Positions 59,815 through 64,000 of a stretch of 64,000 nt of DNA are shown piece after piece. The stretch is from positions 124,001 through 188,000 of the forward strand of contig NZ_CP119992.1 in the NCBI RefSeq assembly GCF_029338575.1, read 5' to 3'. Positions within the stretch are counted from its first letter, which is position 1. The number at the start of each line of letters is the position of its first letter. The notes under the pieces are model-generated. The model worked only from the letters and a program-made list of their open reading frames with translations. It ran no database searches and was not told the origin of the DNA. This DNA is from Halomarina halobia. Lineage in GTDB: Archaea; Halobacteriota; Halobacteria; Halobacteriales; Haloarculaceae. Both the position numbers and the translations under genes were made by a program.

Positions 59815-60279
59815 TTGCTGAATGTCGTATCTTCGAGCAGGTACGGTCGAGGAAAGAGGATCGGTGCGGGAGGGGGTCGTCCGGCGCTCGCGCTCCGCCG
59901 CGTCGCCGCGGTGTACGTCTACCTGAGGCGGACGCAGTCGAAGCCGCCGCGGTGGATGGGCAGGCTTGAGACGGCGACGCCGAGGCTCTCGTTCGCGCTC
60001 GGCTTCCTGCTGCTCGGACTGTTCCCCAGCGATCTCCTGACCTCGATCGCCGTCGGTTCCTACCTCGCGGCCCACGGCGAGCCGTGAACCCACTCTCTCG
60101 GGTTCGTCGCGCTCACGCTGCTGTTCCTGGCTCCCGTCGCTCGCGCGCTCGCGTTCGGGGAGCGGGGGGAGGAGGTCCTCCCGAGGGCTCGCGACTGGAT
60201 GAACGCGAACTCGTGGCTCGTGAGCGAGGTCGTGATCCTGTTCTTCATCGCCATGAACGTCAACGACCTCGTGGGATGA
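59815..60279 (+). pseudogene. GAP-family (Sap, sulfolipid-1-addressing) protein, in-frame stop
   Basis: A membrane protein frame, RRVAAVYVYLRRTQSKPPRWMGRLETATPRLSFALGFLLLGLFPSDLLTSIAVGSYLAAHGEP, ends at TGA 60085-60087, but the same frame continues for 64 codons: THSLGFVALTLLFLA to ARDWMNANSWLVSEVVILFFIAMNVNDLVG. Homologues carry Trp at the TGA position, so a TGG-to-TGA change seems to have cut it. The N-terminal region appears truncated too (family proteins are about 220 residues). Probably non-functional. Confidence 0.62.
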
Positions 60280-60843
60280 ACGGTCCCGAGATCGATCCGA
60301 CCCGCCGTCGCACCGTCCTCCGGGGGCGGGCGCGAACCGTCGGTAAAACCGCGATTTGACCCTTCGAGGCGTTTATTCCGCGATAGCGCGTACTCGCCTC
60401 CGCCCGGTGGCTGACCGCGGAACCCGGTTCAGGTATCGGGCACGCGACTGGCGCTCCGCTCCGGGTGGGCGTCGCAGGATGTGCGTCTCCTCTCCCCGAC
60501 GATCTTCCCCTCTCCCCACCTCTCGCCGGAATCGCGGGATTGCGATCCGGCCGACCGCGGGCTACGAGCGGCGGGACAGCCGACGGCGGATCCTCGACCG
60601 GTCCCTCCCCCTCGGCGTCATGTCGCTTCGCCGCGTAGATCACGTACAGCCCCGTGAGCATCGACGGGCCGGGGCGATCCCCGTGACGGTCGGGCGACGC
60701 GGACGCTTTCCGGCGGCGATCTCACCGGCCCGGATGACGGTATCGAGGGGGCGCGGGAGCCGGGCGCGTCCGGGCGCGTCGCTCGACGGCGCTCGACTGA
60801 TCGCTCTCGGGTCGGGCGAGCGACGCGCCGCCGGAGCGCCCGA
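60280..60843. other. 564-bp region without a clear gene
   Basis: No credible ORF. On the minus strand, around 60600-60660, a stretch reading LTGLYVIYAAKRHDAEGEGP looks like the end of a membrane helix and cytosolic tail, possibly a remnant of a lost gene. Other open frames look random. The whole neighbourhood from 59.7 to 62.2 kb is degraded or sparse. Confidence 0.4.
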
Positions 60844-61131
60844 TCAGAGGTCGTCGGGGAGGTAGGAGTCCTCCCACTGCCGTCGGGACTGGATGGCATC
60901 GCGCCCCTTGTCGGAGAGCGTGTAGTAGTTCGTCCGCCGATCGATCTGTCCCTTCTCCACGTAGTCGTTGTTCACGAGCGTATCGAGGTTCGGATAGAGT
61001 CGGCCGTGTGTCACTTCGGCCCCGGTGTCCGCCTCGATCCGGTCCTTGATCTGCTGTCCGGACGGTCGACCTTCGCCGGCGATGACGTAGAGCAGGTCGC
61101 GCTGGAATCCTGTTAGCTCGAAGAGCGTCAT
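60844..61131 (-). CDS. PadR-family winged-helix regulator
   Basis: 95 residues, a minimal PadR. The core is FELTGFQRDLLYVIAGEGRPSGQQIKDRIEADTGAEVTHGRLYPNLDTLVNNDYVEKGQIDRRTNYYTLSDKGRDAI: recognition helix and wing are in place, and the Tyr of the wing is conserved (TNYYTLSDKG). It lacks the C-terminal dimerisation helix of long PadRs. A regulator of a transporter or membrane stress gene is common for this family. Nearby genes are broken or lost. Confidence 0.85.
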   Translation of the reverse strand: MTLFELTGFQRDLLYVIAGEGRPSGQQIKDRIEADTGAEVTHGRLYPNLDTLVNNDYVEKGQIDRRTNYYTLSDKGRDAIQSRRQWEDSYLPDDL

Positions 61132-61591
61132 TGTCCACTGACCGTTCTTCTGCTGGTACCATTGTTAGTCGGGTCCTCCTCGACGCCCACTCGCTGTTTC
61201 ACCGGGCTTACACGCCGCGCGTCGGCACTAGGCGCACCGATATAAATCACATCGAACAGGTTCGAACAAATATTCCGACGATAACACGTGCAACGATTTG
61301 ACGCCGTCACGCCGGCGAACCGGACGACGTAATCGGTTATTCAGCGAGGTGGATAGTCAGTGCAACGGATGCAACAGTGTTACCCACCGGGTACGAAACC
61401 GTATGGCGTCATTTACAGCGTGTGAAGGAGTGTTAAACGGCGCTATCTCTCCCGTTCTAGACATACCGTCGCCTCCTCGGCGGACGGCGTCGCAGTTCGG
61501 TCACTCCGGTGACGTTTTGGACCCGTCGTGGGGCAGATCGGGGTCGAGCGCGACGCTCCGCGGCCGTCGGTCGCTCCCCTTCGTTCCGCCG
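61132..61591. other. 460-bp intergenic region with an orphan TATA-like box
   Basis: Between divergent regulators no credible gene is visible. It is AT-richer than usual; TATAAAT at 61241-61247 and GTTCGAAC at about 61259-61266 stand out. The TATA-like box has no ORF at the expected spacing on either strand, so it could drive an untranslated RNA or be chance. Confidence 0.4.
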
Positions 61592-61834
61592 TCACCAATC
61601 GACGGCTGAGTGGGTGACCCCGGCGGGTGTCGGCGTTCGAACGGCCGTCACGACGGCCCCGTCGACGATCCGGACGTCGTAGCCAGCGTGGGTGAACTCG
61701 ATGACGGTTCCCTCCCTCGCCAGCGCGTCGAGCGCGTCCGGATCGACCGATTCGTAGAGCGGCGGTAGATCGACGGGGTCGACGGCTAACTCGGCCGAGA
61801 TCGCTTCGACGACACGGGTACTCACGTCAAGCAT
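61592..61834 (-). CDS. HalOD1 output-domain protein
   Basis: 80 residues, a single HalOD1 domain: VSTRVVEAISAELAVDPVDLPPLYESVDPDALDAL and EFTHAGYDVRIVDGAVVTAV. The domain is found alone or at the end of haloarchaeal signalling proteins and is thought to pass signals from sensors. A CTTATTAC box lies about 30 nt before the ATG. There is no adjacent sensor kinase. Confidence 0.85.
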   Translation of the reverse strand: MLDVSTRVVEAISAELAVDPVDLPPLYESVDPDALDALAREGTVIEFTHAGYDVRIVDGAVVTAVRTPTPAGVTHSAVDW

Positions 61835-62211
61835 ATTGAGGAACCGGAAATGCGTTGTAATAAGTTTGTTGTTCGCGTGACCTTATCCGAGGTACGATAG
61901 TCGTAGGTACGTACTACTCGGACGGCACGCTCCTCAAGGGGGTTCGTCGTCCGCGGCGCGAACCGAGCGTACCGCCTCGGTCGCCCGCGGGCTGGATGCG
62001 CGAGTCGATCCGTCGCGTCTCGCGAGAGGAGACGTACTGGGCGGTTACACCGACGGTAACCGCCCGGTAGCCGTCCGGCGCGGCGGGCGCGGCCTCGGGA
62101 GTCGCTCGGCCGATACCCGACCGGACGGATAACCGAGACGTAACAAAGGGGGTTGGCGGTGAATCGGCGATCGCTAACAGCCGCGGCGGCTGGCGGCACG
62201 AGGCCCAGACA
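61835..62211. other. 377-bp region with strong hairpin
   Basis: No credible gene. The main feature is the long stem-loop at 62035-62069 (listed separately). Also TCTCGCGAGA at about 62017-62026. Located upstream of a small ORF and the lactate permease end. Confidence 0.45.
62035..62069. promoter_or_regulatory. Stem-loop with 14-bp stem and 7-nt loop
   Basis: 62035-62048 pairs with 62056-62069, with one mismatch at the fourth pair; within it GGGCGGTTAC pairs perfectly with GTAACCGCCC. The loop is ACCGACG. It lies about 140 bp before the small ORF. It could be a terminator, an RNA-structure element or a site for a dimeric protein; nothing tells which. Confidence 0.55.
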
Positions 62212-62349
62212 ATGAGCACCGAACAACGCGACGCCGATGGACCGGAGATCGAGTTCCTGCAGCTGTCGGACTTCCGCATCAAGCTGACGACGGACGACGA
62301 CGCGTGGATCATCTCCGACAAGTGGTACGACCTCGACGCGAAGCGCTGA
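62212..62349 (+). CDS. Small acidic haloarchaeal protein (45 residues)
   Basis: The ORF is too short for usual gene calls: STEQRDADGPEIEFLQLSDFRIKLTT then DDDAWIISDKWYDLDAKR. It is acidic, ends with a Trp/Tyr-rich stretch and codon use matches real genes here, and it is reminiscent of haloarchaeal small proteins of unknown function. Its 3' end faces the lactate permease stop by 72 bp. Moderate confidence that it is expressed. Confidence 0.55.
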   Translation: MSTEQRDADGPEIEFLQLSDFRIKLTTDDDAWIISDKWYDLDAKR

Positions 62350-62421
62350 CGGCGACCGCACCGTCGAACGTCCCCGCGACGGCACCGGCACCGGCACCGA
62401 AGGCGGAGAGCCGGACGCGGG

Positions 62422-64000
62422 TCAGAACGTCCCCGGGAAGAGGACGTAGACGAACAGTAGCGTGAGCGCGCCGGTCATCAGTCCGTAGTAGGCGAGCGGG
62501 ATGAGCTCGTAGCGGATGACGCGACCCTCCTCGCCGACCAGCCCGACCACCGCGAGCGCGGCGACCACGTTGTGGACGGCGATGAGGTTCCCGATGGCAC
62601 CGCCGACCGCCTGCGAGGCGACGACGATGGTCCGCGAGACGCCGAGGTTCTCGGCGACGTTGTACTGGAACGTCCCAAACAGGATGTCGCTCACGGTGTT
62701 CGACCCGGCGAGGAACGCGCCGAACGCGCCCACGAAGGGGGCGAACAGCGGGTAGATCCCACCGGCGGCGTTCGCGGTCGCGTTCGAGAGCACGCGCAGC
62801 ATGCTCTCGGTGCTCGCCGCCTCGCCCGACTGGATCATGATCTGCACCGTCCCGACGGCGAACAGCAGCGCGACGACGGCGGGCGCGACCTTCTCCGCCG
62901 TCTCGACCCACGCGTCCCTGATCTCCCCGCCGCTCATCCCCTGGAGCGGGATGGTCACGAAGTGGACGAACACGAACACCGCGCCGGGGAGGTACAGGAG
63001 GGCGAAGTCGTTCTCGAGTCCCGTGCCGAGGATGTCGCTCCAGACGAACACCAGGTTGCTCGTCAGGAACTCCGTGACGGGGTCGACGACCCGCGTGATC
63101 ACGAGCAGCAGCGCGAGCAGCGCGTAGGGCGTCCACGCCTTCCAGAGGGGCATCGCCGCCGACTGCCCGGACGAGTCGGCGACGAACCCACCGTCGGCGG
63201 CGATCGCGCCGTCCCTGTCGCTCGACTCGCCGGGTTCGATGTCGCCGACCCAGTGGTCGGGCCAGACGCTCCGGGGGGCGAAGTCCCACTCCTCGTCGGG
63301 GTGGAAGAAACCCGCCTTCAGCGCGCCGACGGTGACGGCGAGGCCGACCATCGCGCCGATGAGGCCCGGGAAGACCGGGCCGATGAGGTACGCCGTGAGC
63401 CAGTAGGGGACGGCGAACGACGCCCACGCGAACAGCGTCAGCGGGAGCACTTCGAGCGCCGGACGGACGGAGCGCTCCTCGCCGAAGAAGCGCGTCATCA
63501 TCGCCACGCCGATGAAGGGCAGGAACACTCCGACGACGACGTGGAACGTGGCGGCCCAGACGCCGATCGTCGCCACCCACTCGGGGACGGGCGCGCCGCC
63601 GGGCGTGGCGACGTTCGCGGTCTCGAACACGTCGATGAGTCCGATGATGAGCGGCGTGCCCACCGCGCCGAACGTGATCGCCATCAGGTTCCCCGTGAGG
63701 GCCACGACGACGGCCGCGAGCGGCGGGAAGCCGAGCCCAACCAGTAGCGGACCGACGACCGCCGCGGGCGTGCCGAACCCGGCGGCGGCCTCGATGAACG
63801 AGCCCATCAGGAACACGAGCAGCACGACCTGCACGCGGCGGTCCTCGCTGATGGAGGCGAAGCCGGCGTTGATGGCGTCGAACGCGCCGGTCCGCTTCAG
63901 CGAGTACAGGAGGAGGATCGCCCCGAAGACGATCCAGAGGATGTTCGCCGCGGTGATGAAGCCGTTGATCGTCGCGGCCGCGACCCACGCCGGCGTCATC
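62422..64000 (-). CDS. lctP: L-lactate permease (LctP family), 5' end outside the window
   Basis: At least 525 residues, cut at the window edge so the N-terminus is missing (family members are about 550-600). The body has about twelve membrane segments, with [25 protein letters not shown] the LctP signature and [22 protein letters not shown] the second conserved segment. It imports lactate (and glycolate) with protons. A M at 63999 may be internal. No lactate utilisation genes are visible in this window. Confidence 0.92.
   Translation of the reverse strand, partial: MTPAWVAAATINGFITAANILWIVFGAILLLYSLKRTGAFDAINAGFASISEDRRVQVVLLVFLMGSFIEAAAGFGTPAAVVGPLLVGLGFPPLAAVVVALTGNLMAITFGAVGTPLIIGLIDVFETANVATPGGAPVPEWVATIGVWAATFHVVVGVFLPFIGVAMMTRFFGEERSVRPALEVLPLTLFAWASFAVPYWLTAYLIGPVFPGLIGAMVGLAVTVGALKAGFFHPDEEWDFAPRSVWPDHWVGDIEPGESSDRDGAIAADGGFVADSSGQSAAMPLWKAWTPYALLALLLVITRVVDPVTEFLTSNLVFVWSDILGTGLENDFALLYLPGAVFVFVHFVTIPLQGMSGGEIRDAWVETAEKVAPAVVALLFAVGTVQIMIQSGEAASTESMLRVLSNATANAAGGIYPLFAPFVGAFGAFLAGSNTVSDILFGTFQYNVAENLGVSRTIVVASQAVGGAIGNLIAVHNVVAALAVVGLVGEEGRVIRYELIPLAYYGLMTGALTLLFVYVLFPGTF

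Noticed and set aside
60085..60087. TGA as selenocysteine or other recoding
   Set aside because: Homologues have Trp here; no selenocysteine machinery or SECIS-like structure is seen; a nonsense change is simpler.
61298..61609. 103-codon plus ORF between PadR and HalOD1
   Set aside because: Composition unlike coding, no TATA at the right distance, overlaps the HalOD1 gene end.

Overview
The window is chromosomal DNA of an extremely halophilic archaeon (class Halobacteria). The evidence is the very high GC content with GC-saturated third codon positions, proteins rich in Asp and Glu, and leaderless genes with a TATA-like box about 25-32 nt before the start codon. Archaeal or haloarchaeal marker genes agree with this: GatD, SAMP1, Vms1-type hydrolase, amphi-Trp, HalOD1 and a fused CoxA-CoxC oxidase subunit. 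Tat signal peptides ending in a lipobox are also typical. Genes are dense, often with 4-nt ATGA/GTGA overlaps. I saw no tRNA, rRNA, CRISPR array or intact insertion sequence.

Layout. 1-3.7 kb: end of a PfkB kinase, a membrane protein, uridine phosphorylase, an HPP/UspA fusion. 3.7-7.5 kb: a K+ channel carrying only the RCK N-terminal domain, divergent from two membrane-anchored RCK_C (TrkA_C) proteins. 7.5-14.2 kb: SAMP1, GNAT, GatD, an ArsR-like regulator with a palindrome at its start, DUF1405, DUF5802, a Vms1-like hydrolase. 14.3-16.4 kb: DUF1611 and enolase-superfamily epimerase genes resembling the D-glutamate catabolic pair dgcN-dgcA. 16.5-23.2 kb: F420 oxidoreductase, ThrRS, membrane and lipoproteins, PspA. 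23.3-25.2 kb: an MFS transporter divergent from an HxlR-type regulator, less GC-biased than its surroundings. 25.3-28.2 kb: pyrG-guaA nucleotide operon. 28.3-36.5 kb: MBL hydrolase, aldo/keto reductase, cupin, MoaB, zinc alcohol dehydrogenase, amphi-Trp protein, acetolactate-synthase-like enzyme.

36.9-44.4 kb is the respiratory locus: coxB, fused coxAC and a subunit IV-like gene on the minus strand, facing four uncharacterised membrane-protein genes on the plus strand. 44.4-48.3 kb holds an aldehyde dehydrogenase, a decayed segment with a frameshifted winged-helix gene, a short MGMT, a 53-bp direct repeat and an SDR. 48.4-53.4 kb: Idi, two lipid-kinase paralogues around a PHP gene, and an Lrp regulator divergent from carA across a 17-bp palindrome. 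53.5-59.6 kb: secreted PQQ-propeller lipoprotein, NAD(P)-binding protein, HD hydrolase, Tat-exported EEP phosphatase, DHA2 exporter. 59.7-64 kb is sparser: a GAP-family pseudogene with an in-frame stop, PadR, HalOD1, a 45-codon ORF and the end of a lactate permease.

Most of the window is ordinary core genome. The observations most worth following are the split RCK channel module, nested inverted-repeat elements in several intergenic gaps, the dgcNA pair, the unannotated membrane cluster facing the oxidase genes, a 92-bp identity tract between the two lipid-kinase genes, the Idi catalytic Cys-to-Ala change, and the Lrp/carA operator.
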